A stretch of 64,000 nt of DNA from Bacteroidia bacterium (lineage in GTDB: Bacteria; Bacteroidota; Bacteroidia; Flavobacteriales_D; Cryomorphaceae). Position 1 is the first letter of the stretch. Each line of letters begins with the position of its first letter. Of the stretch, positions 1-8,890 are shown piece by piece. A program made the position numbers and the translations under genes. Below the pieces are notes generated by a model, which worked only from the letters and a program-made list of their open reading frames with translations, made no database searches and was not told where the DNA came from. The stretch is from NCBI GenBank assembly GCA_030427905.1, contig JAUICL010000003.1, forward strand, positions 372,001 to 436,000, in the 5' to 3' direction.

Positions 1-616
1 AAGCGAGCTGAAGCTCAGATTCAGATTTGATAGACGGACTGAGCTTCACGAGCGTTTCCGTTTTCGGAGTATATCGCTCCTTGACCCCTTCCATGATCAT
101 CACCGCTCCAGTTTCCAAAAGTCTTTTGAGAATAGGTTGATACTTTTTCACCCCGAGCACCTTCGAAATCTCATCGGCCGATAGCACTTCGCGGTTCGAA
201 ATAGCTTCTACAACCGTCATCTCACGCTCCGTAAAACCAGTGGTATCTCCATCGAAAGCTGGATTTAAGATAAAGGAACTCTCGCTCGATAGTCGCAATC
301 CAGCAGGCAATGAAGCCAGTAAAACTTCGCCTCGGTGACAGAGATAATAGGTCGACATCCATTCCCAAAACTTGATTTGCTTCTGCGTAACTATTGGGTC
401 AGTTTCGAGTATGCTATCAACGTACTTCGCTGTATAGTTTTTGGGCGGATTCTCATGAATGGCAATCACTACTCCAGTCATCAATTTCTGGACACCGAAA
501 GGCACTATCACACGCATCCCGATTTGAATGTAGTCATTCAAATCTTGTGGAATGCGATAGGTAAAGGCATTGGGCACCGCCAAGGGCAAGACAATATCTG
601 CGAAGTAGGTTTTCAA
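1..616 (-). CDS. priA: Primosomal protein N' (PriA), N-terminal part, truncated by window edge
   Basis: PriA is the replication-restart helicase that reloads the replisome at stalled forks. The minus strand is open from the TTG at 616-614 to the left edge and reads YFADIVLPLAVPNAFTYRIP near the start, which is typical of the PriA 3'-DNA-binding domain. It continues with a conserved stretch around KFWEWMSTYYLCHRGEV and LLASLPAGLRL, followed by a winged-helix-like part. About 205 codons are visible; the helicase core and zinc sites lie outside the window. No in-frame ATG was found near the start of the conserved domain, so TTG is chosen; this start is moderately sure. It is divergent from the symporter gene. 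Confidence 0.85.
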   Translation of the reverse strand, partial: MKTYFADIVLPLAVPNAFTYRIPQDLNDYIQIGMRVIVPFGVQKLMTGVVIAIHENPPKNYTAKYVDSILETDPIVTQKQIKFWEWMSTYYLCHRGEVLLASLPAGLRLSSESSFILNPAFDGDTTGFTEREMTVVEAISNREVLSADEISKVLGVKKYQPILKRLLETGAVMIMEGVKERYTPKTETLVKLSPSIKSESELQLA

Positions 617-731
617 ATAATTCTGTTCAACTAATTGGAGAGCGAATTTACTTCAAATTACCAACAAAGATTAGTGGCAAGTTGATTGCCCCACTTCACC
701 ACGCTCATGACAATTGAGTTATTTTTCGACT

Positions 732-2489
732 ATGGAATTACACTTTGTAGATTGGCTAATCATAGCCGGATTTCTAATTATCAGCTTATTGATCGGACTG
801 TATTTTAGAAAGCGTGCATCCAAAAGTTTGGTCAGTTTTTTCTTAGGCGATCGCGATATGCCTTGGCTTATTGCCGGTATCTCGATGGTAGCCACCACTT
901 TTGCTGCAGACACACCACTTGCTGTAACAGAACTAGTTGGACAAAATGGAATTTCCGGAAACTGGCTCTGGTGGAGTTTTCTGGCAGGTGGAATGCTGAC
1001 CACTTTTTTCTTCGCCAAGCTCTGGCGCCGGGCTGGTGTCTTGACCGAAATCGAACTGATCGAGCTTCGCTATGGTGGAGTTCCAGCCAAAATACTTCGC
1101 GCATTCAAGAGTGTGTATCTGGGACTTTTCATGAATATCATGATCATCGGTTGGGTGAATCTCGCCATGATTTCAATCCTACAGGCCTTTTTCGGACTCG
1201 AACTTTCAACGGTATACTGGATTCTAGGTGGCGCAATGATCTTTGCAGCCATCTACACTTCCCTTTCCGGAATTTGGGGCGTAGCGGTGACGGATGTGGT
1301 CCAGTTTTGTGTGGCGATCACTGGAACGATTATTCTTTCAGTTATTGTAGTCAATCAACCCGAAGTAGGTGGTTTAACTGGTCTTCGGACTTCCTTGCCC
1401 GATTCACTTTTTAGCTTCTTTCCCACTATCGGTGGTGATGATGGATTACAAAGTTTGTCGATTGGCGTTGGGTCATTTCTAGCCTATCTCGGTGTGCAGT
1501 GGTGGGCCAGCTGGTATCCCGGTCAGGAGCCAGGTGGTGGCGGATACGTTGCTCAGCGAATGATGAGTACTCGTACGGAGAAGGGAGCCGTGTATGCTAC
1601 GCTACTCTTCCAAGTCGCACATTATTGTCTTCGTCCATGGCCTTGGATATTGGTTGCTCTGTCGTGTCTTCTCATCTATCCCGAAATGAATCCCATGACC
1701 AACGAAGGTGTAACAGCCGCAGAATTCGGAAAAACATACGTCTGGGCCATGCGCGACTTTCTTCCAATTGGACTCAAGGGTCTATTGCTGGCTTCCTTTC
1801 TTGCAGCCTACTTGAGTACCATTTCCACTCAACTCAACTGGGGAGCTGGGTATTTGGTGAATGATTTGTATAAGCGTTTTATCAATCCCAATCTAAGTGA
1901 AAAGGGATATGTAGGTGCTTCGCGTATTACGACCGTTATATTGATGGCACTCGGTTTAGCAGTTACCACTCAAATGACATCCATCAGTGGAGTGTGGTCA
2001 TTTATCATGGAGTGCGGAGCCGGGCTCGGACTCGTCCTGATTCTGCGCTGGTATTGGTGGCGGATCAACGCCTGGAGCGAGATTTCCGCAACGGTTGCAC
2101 CATTCGTGGCTTTCACCGTATCTCGATACGGATTCGGTTGGGAGTTTCCCAACAGTTTCTTCTTCACCGTCGGATTTACCACTATCACGTGGATAATTGT
2201 GACTTTGCTCACGAGTCCAGAATCGAATGCCGTATTGACGCGATTTTACAACCAAGTAAAACCGGATGGAAACTGGGCACCGTTTCGCAGTGAAGATGAG
2301 ACCAAAACAAGTCTATTCCCTTTGTTCACTTGTTGGATATCGGCCGTGGTGCTCGCCTACAGCATTCTATTTTTGACAGGAAAGATTCTTTTTTCCGAAT
2401 GGAATTCAGCACTAGTTTATGGGGCAGTTTGCGGCGTTAGTGCCATCGCTTTGATTTGGGGATTAAAACGAACATCGATTTGGCGATAA
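732..2489 (+). CDS. Sodium:solute symporter (SSS family)
   Basis: Predicted inner-membrane Na+-coupled transporter of the sodium/solute symporter family, 585 residues. The protein is hydrophobic throughout, with about 13-14 likely membrane spans. The N-terminal span is followed by a charged loop and the stretch FFLGDRDMPWLIAGISM, the place where SSS proteins carry their first conserved helix break. The substrate cannot be told from sequence; sugars, amino acids and carboxylates are all used in this family. I prefer ATG 732 over an in-frame TTG at 714, because membrane span 1 begins directly after it and no conserved residue is lost. It is a single gene, divergent from priA. Confidence 0.85.
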   Translation: MELHFVDWLIIAGFLIISLLIGLYFRKRASKSLVSFFLGDRDMPWLIAGISMVATTFAADTPLAVTELVGQNGISGNWLWWSFLAGGMLTTFFFAKLWRRAGVLTEIELIELRYGGVPAKILRAFKSVYLGLFMNIMIIGWVNLAMISILQAFFGLELSTVYWILGGAMIFAAIYTSLSGIWGVAVTDVVQFCVAITGTIILSVIVVNQPEVGGLTGLRTSLPDSLFSFFPTIGGDDGLQSLSIGVGSFLAYLGVQWWASWYPGQEPGGGGYVAQRMMSTRTEKGAVYATLLFQVAHYCLRPWPWILVALSCLLIYPEMNPMTNEGVTAAEFGKTYVWAMRDFLPIGLKGLLLASFLAAYLSTISTQLNWGAGYLVNDLYKRFINPNLSEKGYVGASRITTVILMALGLAVTTQMTSISGVWSFIMECGAGLGLVLILRWYWWRINAWSEISATVAPFVAFTVSRYGFGWEFPNSFFFTVGFTTITWIIVTLLTSPESNAVLTRFYNQVKPDGNWAPFRSEDETKTSLFPLFTCWISAVVLAYSILFLTGKILFSEWNSALVYGAVCGVSAIALIWGLKRTSIWR

Positions 2490-2549
2490 GTTGAAACTGA
2501 TTTTGTCAGCAGTCCCTACGAAAAGGGTAATTTCGAAAATATTGAAACC

Positions 2550-3455
2550 ATGACTATGACGTCCATCAATAAAACATTACTAGTTGGCCTTGCCCTTGGA
2601 GCATTGGCCCTTAGCTCCTGTCACGAAAGGCAGGTAACAAGTGAAAAAGACATTAGCAACGTTGAAGTGGACAGTACAAAATCGTCTGTACTCAACGTGG
2701 CTGGAGAATTGTTTGGAATTCCTTCGCCGATCCAAACAGCCATTTTGGTTAAAAATTCGGGCGCACCCTTCGAAGCCGAAAAGCTGGGAGACCCACAGCG
2801 CGCTGGTGCCTTAGTCTCCAGAACCGATATGGCACTAAATATGGGAATTGCCGGTACAGACATGGCTTATGCTTCGCTTTACAACGATGGTCAACGCGCT
2901 CTTAAGCAATTCAAAGCACTAGAAACTCTTGCTGAAAAATTGGAGGTAAAAGGTGCTATCGACGTTGAGCTGATGAAGAGGCTTGGTGGCCATGTAGGCA
3001 ATGCCGATTCACTACTCATTCTCAGCGGACAATTTTACCGAGCAGCCGATGCCTATCTCAAAGAAAACGATCGGGTAGATATTGCCACTTTGGTACTCGC
3101 CGGTGGTTGGATCGAATCTACTTTCCTGACCTGTGTAGCTGCAGAGAGCGGAATAGATGAAGCTAAACAACGTATAGCCGAACAGAAAGTGACCATTGAA
3201 ACACTCTGCAACATTTTACATAAACTCGGCGATGAAAACTTGACGGATAGTCCATTCCTGACTAAAATGGATAGTTTGAACATGGCTTACGACAACGTGA
3301 TTCGTACCTATTCATACAAACCATCGATAACGAATGCCGAAGCCAAAAAAACGACCATAAAGAGTCAGACCATATTTATAATGAAACCTGAAACTCAAAA
3401 AGAGATTTCTTCGAGAGTTTCCGAGCTCCGACAATTAATCCTGCAAGCATCATGA
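2550..3455 (+). CDS. Putative lipoprotein, conserved in Bacteroidota, function unknown
   Basis: The 301-residue product begins with a hydrophobic signal segment ending in LALSSC, a lipobox with Cys24 as the probable lipidated residue, so it should be anchored in an envelope membrane. The mature part is mostly helical and hydrophilic, with repeated acidic-basic stretches and no recognisable catalytic motif. A second ATG two codons downstream (2556) could equally be the start. The sequence TAATTTCG at 2528-2535 resembles a Bacteroidota -7 element. The stop overlaps the next gene by four bases (ATGA), so the two are almost certainly co-translated. I do not recognise the function. Confidence 0.75.
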   Translation: MTMTSINKTLLVGLALGALALSSCHERQVTSEKDISNVEVDSTKSSVLNVAGELFGIPSPIQTAILVKNSGAPFEAEKLGDPQRAGALVSRTDMALNMGIAGTDMAYASLYNDGQRALKQFKALETLAEKLEVKGAIDVELMKRLGGHVGNADSLLILSGQFYRAADAYLKENDRVDIATLVLAGGWIESTFLTCVAAESGIDEAKQRIAEQKVTIETLCNILHKLGDENLTDSPFLTKMDSLNMAYDNVIRTYSYKPSITNAEAKKTTIKSQTIFIMKPETQKEISSRVSELRQLILQAS

Positions 3456-3871
3456 AAAATCTGAGACTCGTATTACTCCTTCTCTGCTCATCCTTCCTAG
3501 GCTTTAATAGCTTTGCCCAATGCGATAGTACCGCAACCTTGGCGGCCAAAGCCCTAGGTCAAGACTACATTTCTGATGGTCAGGTGTATCGCGCCTTGCT
3601 CTTCGAAGATCAAGAAGCTGAATTTCACACCACCTTTTTTGGCGGATCCAATTATAGGATATCATCCTATTTAGGCCTTGTGGGCGAACAACTCGTATTT
3701 ACCTTAGAAGACACCGATGGAAACGTGCTTTTCTCAAATGCCGATCACGGGAATAGCGTCTACTGGGATTTCGAATTTGAACATACCATCGACGCCAAAG
3801 TGAAAGCTCATATTGACTTAACGAAACAAAAATCAGGATGTGCCGTACTATTAATCGGATTTGAGCGATAA
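3452..3871 (+). CDS. Small secreted protein, unknown function
   Basis: A 139-residue protein with a clear Sec signal peptide (about residues 1-22, ending SFAQ). The mature domain is rich in beta-type residues, around YRISSYLGLVGEQLVFTL and a WDFEFEHTIDAKVKAHIDL stretch, suggesting a small beta-sandwich. The alternation resembles periplasmic ligand-binding sandwich domains, but no family can be named. It overlaps the preceding lipoprotein gene by four bases, so the pair probably act together in the envelope. A strong intrinsic terminator follows 20 bases after its stop. Confidence 0.7.
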   Translation: MKNLRLVLLLLCSSFLGFNSFAQCDSTATLAAKALGQDYISDGQVYRALLFEDQEAEFHTTFFGGSNYRISSYLGLVGEQLVFTLEDTDGNVLFSNADHGNSVYWDFEFEHTIDAKVKAHIDLTKQKSGCAVLLIGFER

Positions 3872-3890
3872 ACGTTTAAATGAACGACTT

Positions 3891-3923
3891 GAAAAGCGCC
3901 TCGAATTCGGGGCGCTTTTTTTA
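3891..3923 (+). terminator. Rho-independent terminator after the 2550-3871 operon
   Basis: AAAAGCGCC at 3892-3900 pairs with GGCGCTTTT at 3911-3919, and the loop region itself contains the palindrome CGAATTCG. A run of seven T follows. It lies between the stop at 3871 and the ATG at 3937 and argues against any start upstream of 3937 for the ABC transporter gene. Confidence 0.85.
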
Positions 3924-3936
3924 TACCCTTAAAACT

Positions 3937-6900
3937 ATGAGCGAACGAATACTGAACGCACTGCTGCAATTGTTTGCAATTATTGCACGATTCGATCCTG
4001 ACCATACCGATGGCCTGATTGGCCGTCAAATTGTGGAGTCCTTCCTAAAGGAAAGACTCCCTGTAACTGTTGTAAATAGTTACCTAGAGAATTTTGACGA
4101 GTACGTTGAGAAGTACCAAAAAGTCTCCAAGAGAAAGAATGGCGAGAAGAAACGGACATCTGTAAACTCCGTGAAAGTACTTCGGATTTGCACGCAGATA
4201 AACGAAGAACTTACCCAACGGCAGAAAGTCATTGTATTGATTCGCCTACTGGAGTTTGTTCACACCCATACCGAAGTTTCTGAATTGGAAGATGAGTTCG
4301 TCAATACCGTGGCGGACACTTTTAATTTTGACCTAGAAGAGTTTAGACTTGCAAAACACTTCGTTGGTGAGCTTGAAACGGAGTTGATTGAATCTCCAAA
4401 CGTGATGTATATCACGGATAGCACTGATTCGGGAGCTGGATTCGGAAAGCACTTTCTCTGCGAAGGTCTAGAAGGATACATTCGCGTTCTGAGACTTCCT
4501 AGTGTCAATCTTCATTTCATTAAGTACAGAGGGGAAGGAAGCTATAATATCTCAGGTCAAGTGGTATATAGCGATCGCTTCTACGTTCTGAACCAAGGAG
4601 CATCTATTAGGGGTAGTAAGATCAAACCGATCTACTACAGCGATTTGATCGGAGCATTTCTCAACGATGGTAATCGCGAGAAAATCTACTTCCGCGCCGA
4701 CCATGTTGAGTACAAATTCAAACGTGGAAACATCGGACTACAAGATGTAAACCTGTACGAAGAAGACGGCAGGCTAGTCGGAATAATGGGAGCCAGCGGT
4801 AGTGGAAAATCTACCTTGCTGAATGTCCTAAATGGAAACTTAAATCCGTCGAATGGTAAAATCACCATCAACGGCATCGATATTCATCACGAGTCAGACT
4901 CGTTGGAAGGACTGATCGGATATGTGGCTCAAGACGATCTACTCGTTGAAGAGCTTACGGTTTTTCAAAACTTATTCTACAACGCCAAGCTCTGCTTTGG
5001 CCAAAAATCGAGCGAAGAGATTACTGACCTTGTCAACGAACTTCTCTCGACTCTTGGTCTTTCTGAGACTTCTGATCTCAAAGTTGGGAATCCATTGGAT
5101 AAAACCATTAGTGGTGGTCAGCGAAAAAGGCTAAACATCGCCCTAGAGCTGATCAGAGAACCTGCTGTGCTTTTCGTCGATGAGCCTACATCGGGTCTTT
5201 CATCTCGCGATTCAGAAAATATTATGGACTTACTCAAAGAGCTAAGCTTGAAGGGTAAGTTGATTTTTGTGGTTATTCACCAGCCATCTTCAGACATCTT
5301 CAAGATGTTTGATCGCCTATTGGTAATGGACAATGGTGGCTACCCCATCTACTACGGAAACCCCGTTGACAGCTTGGTATACTTCAAGAAAATGGTTGAT
5401 CACATCAACTGTGATGAAGCGGAGTGTCACATTTGTGGAAATGTTCAGACCGAAGAAATCTTCAACATCATCGAATCGAAGGTTGTAGATGAATTTGGAA
5501 ACCTGACCCATCAGCGAAAAATTACGCCAAAGGAGTGGAATGAGCTGTATAAAGAAAACATCGAGACCGAGTTTCCAGAATACCAAGAAGCGCAGCCAAT
5601 ACCAGAAACTGGATTTACCATTCCGACAAAGATCAAGCAGTTCGGTGTGTTTATGAAGCGGGATATTCTTTCGAAGCTCACAAATCGCCAGTACGTTCTG
5701 ATCAACCTTTTGGAAGCCCCTGCTCTGGCTATGATTTTGGCTTTCTTTATGCGGTTTTTTATTCCAGGTGGATTGGGCGAAAGCTACATCTTCCGCGAAA
5801 ACGAAAATATCCCTGTATACATTTTCATTTCGGTGATTGTGGCTCTCTTCATTGGACTTACGGTGAGTTCAGAAGAGATCATTCGCGACAAGAAAATCAG
5901 GCAGCGCGAGTCTTTCCTGAATCTTTCGCGAAGCAGCTACTTGTACAGTAAAATCGGAATCATGCTCGCCATTTCGGCACTGCAAATGTTCCTTTTTGTC
6001 ATTATCGGAAACTACATTCTCGAAATTCAGGGCATGACTTTGCCTTACTGGCTCATCCTATTCTCGACTTGTTCTTTTGCCAATATCCTTGGGCTCAACA
6101 TTTCGGCGAGCTTCAATTCGGCGAAGGTTATTTACATTCTCATTCCTATTATTATCATCCCACAGCTCTTGTTTAGTGGAATCATCGTACGCTTTGATAA
6201 GCTCAACCCCATTTTTGCATCGCAAGAAGGTGTGCCGTGGATCGGAAACATCATGGCGAGTCGCTGGGCATACGAAGCTATTGCTGTGACCCAATACAAG
6301 TGGAACGACTACGAGCGTGAGTTCTTTGAATTGGAAAAGCGCAAAAAGTTTTCGAACTGGAAAAAGGACTACTGGCTCACCGAGCTTCGAAACAAGGTCG
6401 CTACCGTTGAGCGCACCATGCAATCTGGCGATGACCTGGCCGTGGTTGAAAACGACTTACTCGTGATTAAAAACGAAATTGAAAAAGAAAACAATTTTCT
6501 AAAAAACCTCGACTTTAAACAAGCCGATATGCTCACGCCTGAGCATGTAGACAAAGATGTTCTCAAGGCCCTACGTGGTCACCTTGATGCGCTCAATGAG
6601 CACTACAAGCGCGTCTATTTAAAAGCTGACAAGTCGAAAGAAACGACCATCTACGCCATGACTAAAACCAATGACGAAGGTGTAGAATTTCAAAACTTAA
6701 TCAACGATCACAAGAACGATCAACTCGAAGTATTCGCTACAAATCGGAACGATGTGAATTACATTGTAGAGCACAATGGAGAACTCATTCAGAAGAAAGA
6801 TCTAATCTACCTAATGCCCTACAATAGCAGTTTTTTTGAAGCACATTTTTACGCGCCAGCAAAGAATCTTTTCGGTCGTTTTATCGACACGTTCTACGCC

Positions 6901-7032
6901 AACATCCTCGTACTTTGGGGAATGACTATCACACTAGCTATTTGCCTATTCTTCAACGTATTTCCAAGAGCCATCAGCTTATTGGAAAGAGGAATGGAAC
7001 TCAGCTCTATCAAAATAAAAAAGCGGGATTAA
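3937..7032 (+). CDS. TerB-like domain / ABC transporter (ABCG-type ATPase and permease) fusion
   Basis: A single 1031-residue chain. Residues 1 to about 150 are helical, and the stretch KVIVLIRLLEFVHTHTE with acidic residues after it resembles tellurite-resistance TerB-like domains. A beta-rich segment follows (about 155-260, possibly FHA-like, inference). The ABC domain has Walker A GASGSGKST (Lys291), signature SGGQRKR (about 392) and Walker B LFVDEP (Asp415). The ABC2-type membrane part starts near residue 590 with several spans. A long helical, probably coiled-coil insert lies between the last two spans (about 790-985). The domain order ATPase-then-permease is that of ABCG half-transporters. 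The substrate is unknown. The start at ATG 3937 is chosen because an in-frame extension to 3880 would run through the terminator hairpin. Confidence 0.85.
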   Translation: MSERILNALLQLFAIIARFDPDHTDGLIGRQIVESFLKERLPVTVVNSYLENFDEYVEKYQKVSKRKNGEKKRTSVNSVKVLRICTQINEELTQRQKVIVLIRLLEFVHTHTEVSELEDEFVNTVADTFNFDLEEFRLAKHFVGELETELIESPNVMYITDSTDSGAGFGKHFLCEGLEGYIRVLRLPSVNLHFIKYRGEGSYNISGQVVYSDRFYVLNQGASIRGSKIKPIYYSDLIGAFLNDGNREKIYFRADHVEYKFKRGNIGLQDVNLYEEDGRLVGIMGASGSGKSTLLNVLNGNLNPSNGKITINGIDIHHESDSLEGLIGYVAQDDLLVEELTVFQNLFYNAKLCFGQKSSEEITDLVNELLSTLGLSETSDLKVGNPLDKTISGGQRKRLNIALELIREPAVLFVDEPTSGLSSRDSENIMDLLKELSLKGKLIFVVIHQPSSDIFKMFDRLLVMDNGGYPIYYGNPVDSLVYFKKMVDHINCDEAECHICGNVQTEEIFNIIESKVVDEFGNLTHQRKITPKEWNELYKENIETEFPEYQEAQPIPETGFTIPTKIKQFGVFMKRDILSKLTNRQYVLINLLEAPALAMILAFFMRFFIPGGLGESYIFRENENIPVYIFISVIVALFIGLTVSSEEIIRDKKIRQRESFLNLSRSSYLYSKIGIMLAISALQMFLFVIIGNYILEIQGMTLPYWLILFSTCSFANILGLNISASFNSAKVIYILIPIIIIPQLLFSGIIVRFDKLNPIFASQEGVPWIGNIMASRWAYEAIAVTQYKWNDYEREFFELEKRKKFSNWKKDYWLTELRNKVATVERTMQSGDDLAVVENDLLVIKNEIEKENNFLKNLDFKQADMLTPEHVDKDVLKALRGHLDALNEHYKRVYLKADKSKETTIYAMTKTNDEGVEFQNLINDHKNDQLEVFATNRNDVNYIVEHNGELIQKKDLIYLMPYNSSFFEAHFYAPAKNLFGRFIDTFYANILVLWGMTITLAICLFFNVFPRAISLLERGMELSSIKIKKRD

Positions 7033-7046
7033 CCCGCTTTTTTTAA
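7017..7046. terminator. Intrinsic terminator, probably bidirectional
   Basis: The run AAAAAGCGGG (7018-7027) pairs with CCCGCTTTTT (7033-7042) around a five-base loop that contains the stop codon of the ABC gene. It is flanked by A on the left and T on the right, so it can end transcription from both the ABC gene and the convergent siaC-like gene. Confidence 0.8.
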
Positions 7047-7063
7047 TTCTTTTCAAAGTCTGA

Positions 7064-7447
7064 TTACAGCTCTTCTACTTTGACCATATCAAAGTCAATG
7101 TCGATAATGGCATCGTAGTCTTCACCTGCTTCCAGCATATCTTCATCATCTTCTTCGTAGTGCCAGATTACGGAGACATCCTTACCCGCTTTTTTAATCT
7201 GCTCAAGCTTCTTAAAAACATCTAGTATACATTTTGAGCTACTGGTGTTGAAGTACTCAAGCTGCATATGCACTTCCGTTTTATCTTTTGCACTTTGGGC
7301 ATATGTATCGATCCACTGGAAGAGTGGCTTGTAAAAATCAATTGAATTTTCGGGGATTGATCTCCCTTTTATAAGTAAGACTCCCGACTCCGAGTTGAAA
7401 TTGACAGTTGGTGTTTTTGGTGTTCCGTCAATAGAAATATTCTCCAT
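7064..7447 (-). CDS. siaC: SiaC-family regulatory phosphoprotein (DUF1987)
   Basis: A 127-residue protein matching the DUF1987/SiaC family: N-terminal IDGTPKTPTVNF, then a central LEYFNTSSSKCILDVF motif and an acidic C-terminus. In Pseudomonas SiaC is phosphorylated by SiaB on a threonine (Thr68) in this same motif, and its phospho-state controls a diguanylate cyclase and aggregation. Here the threonine of YFNTSSSK is also residue 68. The gene starts five bases after the siaB-like gene, so the kinase and its substrate are co-expressed. No SiaA-type phosphatase or diguanylate cyclase lies in this window. The partner in this organism is unknown. Confidence 0.85.
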   Translation of the reverse strand: MENISIDGTPKTPTVNFNSESGVLLIKGRSIPENSIDFYKPLFQWIDTYAQSAKDKTEVHMQLEYFNTSSSKCILDVFKKLEQIKKAGKDVSVIWHYEEDDEDMLEAGEDYDAIIDIDFDMVKVEEL

Positions 7448-7452
7448 AAGGA

Positions 7453-8007
7453 TTAATCTTGTTTTACTTTCACATTAAGGCTAAAAAACGAGCTCCCATT
7501 GGCAAAGGGGATAAAGCCAAACTCTAACTTCTCACCACTTTTTCTGGCAATGTCTATCATACCAAGACCGCCGCCGCCTTTTTCAGACATTTTACCATTG
7601 GCCAGTACAGATTTGTACAAGTCTTTCACTTCATCTTTGGTCATCCCGTTTATCTCTTCCAGTCGCTCCTTAAGCATGTCGGCATTGTTGGTCAAAACAA
7701 AGTTTCCAGTAATGATGGAGTACCCGGTAACATTTTTAGCGACCATAACTATGACCGATGGCGTGTCTTCACCGCTTCCTTCGGGTGGTCTTTCGATGTG
7801 GTGGTGTAAGTTCTGGAGACATTCAACCAAGATGTTGAACATCCGTTTTTTCACTTTGGCACTCTCTCCAAATAGGTCGAGTTTGCGCTCTATAATCAGC
7901 AAAATGGAAGAGAGAAGCTCACTTGACATATCTCCCTTAAAAGAGAGCATGATGTTCTTCTTCTCCATTGTATCATATAGATCAAATATCTCCTGTATTT
8001 GCGTCAA
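7453..8007 (-). CDS. siaB: SiaB-family protein kinase (GHKL-like, DUF6272)
   Basis: A 184-residue protein of the SiaB family, the serine/threonine kinase that phosphorylates SiaC. It has the N-terminal pattern MLSFKGDMSSELLSSILLII, a helical N-box-like part with LVECLQNLHHH (about residues 60-72), and the glycine-rich GKMSEKGGGGLGMIDIARKS (about 140-158), consistent with a GHKL ATP-binding fold. The start is TTG at 8007; the next in-frame ATG, 13 residues on, would remove the conserved N-terminal helix. It is first in the two-gene operon. The sequence CAAAAATA at 8024-8031 reads TATTTTTG on the coding strand, a fair -7 element. Confidence 0.85.
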   Translation of the reverse strand: MTQIQEIFDLYDTMEKKNIMLSFKGDMSSELLSSILLIIERKLDLFGESAKVKKRMFNILVECLQNLHHHIERPPEGSGEDTPSVIVMVAKNVTGYSIITGNFVLTNNADMLKERLEEINGMTKDEVKDLYKSVLANGKMSEKGGGGLGMIDIARKSGEKLEFGFIPFANGSSFFSLNVKVKQD

Positions 8008-8152
8008 TGGAATTGAATTTTCTCAAAAATACATTTTTGCCTTCCCTACCCCTTTCTGAAGGGGTAATTGTTTCATCATTGACTTGTTAATTAAATTAGA
8101 AGGAAGTATTGTAGTTTCGCACCTTGCAAATTGATAGGCAAAACGCCCTTTT

Positions 8153-8890
8153 ATGAGATCTGATTCTTGGTATCGATCGTGGTTTAACTCCCCTTACTAC
8201 CACCTACTCTATCGCAATAGAGATCAGGTAGAAGCTGCCATGTTTATTGATAATTTGCTGAAATACTTTGCTCCCAAAAATGATGCAACTTTTTTGGATC
8301 TAGCCTGTGGAAAAGGAAGACATAGTGTATACATCAACCAAAAGGGGTTTCGGGTCACAGGATTAGACTTGTCGGAGTTCAATATCGAAAGAGCCAAAAG
8401 ATTGGAGACCGATGGGCTGCACTTTGACGTGCACGACATGCGCCACCCTTATCGAGAAGCGACGTTTGACTATATCGTAAATCTCTTTACCAGCTTTGGG
8501 TATTTTGATTCGATCGAAGATAATTTGGACGTATTGAAATCAGCTAACTTCAACCTAAAACCAAAGGGGATCTTTTTGCTCGATTTTATGAATTCGAATG
8601 TCGTGATCAATGGGTTGATTTCGGAAAGCCGAGAAGAGATTGATGGAGTGAAATTCGAGATCAGCCGTACTGTAGCCGATGGATTTATCGTCAAAAAAAT
8701 AAAGGTGATAAACCAGGATCAGGTCCATGAATTCGAAGAGCGTGTGAGAGCATTTGGAATCAATGACTTGATGGGTATGTTTCAGCGAGCTGGGTTTGAA
8801 GTACTCGACACATTTGGAGATTATCACCTCAATGCATTTAAACCAGCTTCGTCTGAAAGACTCATCCTAATTGCCAGAAAAACGAAATGA
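8153..8890 (+). CDS. Class I SAM-dependent methyltransferase
   Basis: A 245-residue Rossmann-fold methyltransferase. Motif I is FLDLACGKGRHSVY at about residues 47-60, the acidic residue ending strand 2 is in VTGLDLS, and motif IV is in the FDYIVNLFTSFGYF region near residue 105. The C-terminal part (beta strands around VHEFEERVRAFGINDLMGMF) is like many small-molecule methyltransferases of the Methyltransf_25/11 type. The substrate cannot be read from sequence. Its stop overlaps the ZIP transporter start by four bases (ATGA), so the two are translationally coupled, which hints at but does not prove a link to metal metabolism. Confidence 0.85.
   Translation: MRSDSWYRSWFNSPYYHLLYRNRDQVEAAMFIDNLLKYFAPKNDATFLDLACGKGRHSVYINQKGFRVTGLDLSEFNIERAKRLETDGLHFDVHDMRHPYREATFDYIVNLFTSFGYFDSIEDNLDVLKSANFNLKPKGIFLLDFMNSNVVINGLISESREEIDGVKFEISRTVADGFIVKKIKVINQDQVHEFEERVRAFGINDLMGMFQRAGFEVLDTFGDYHLNAFKPASSERLILIARKTK

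Noticed and set aside
3880-3936. Longer N-terminus of the ABC fusion
   Set aside because: The added codons would lie in an intrinsic terminator hairpin, so ATG 3937 is the better start.
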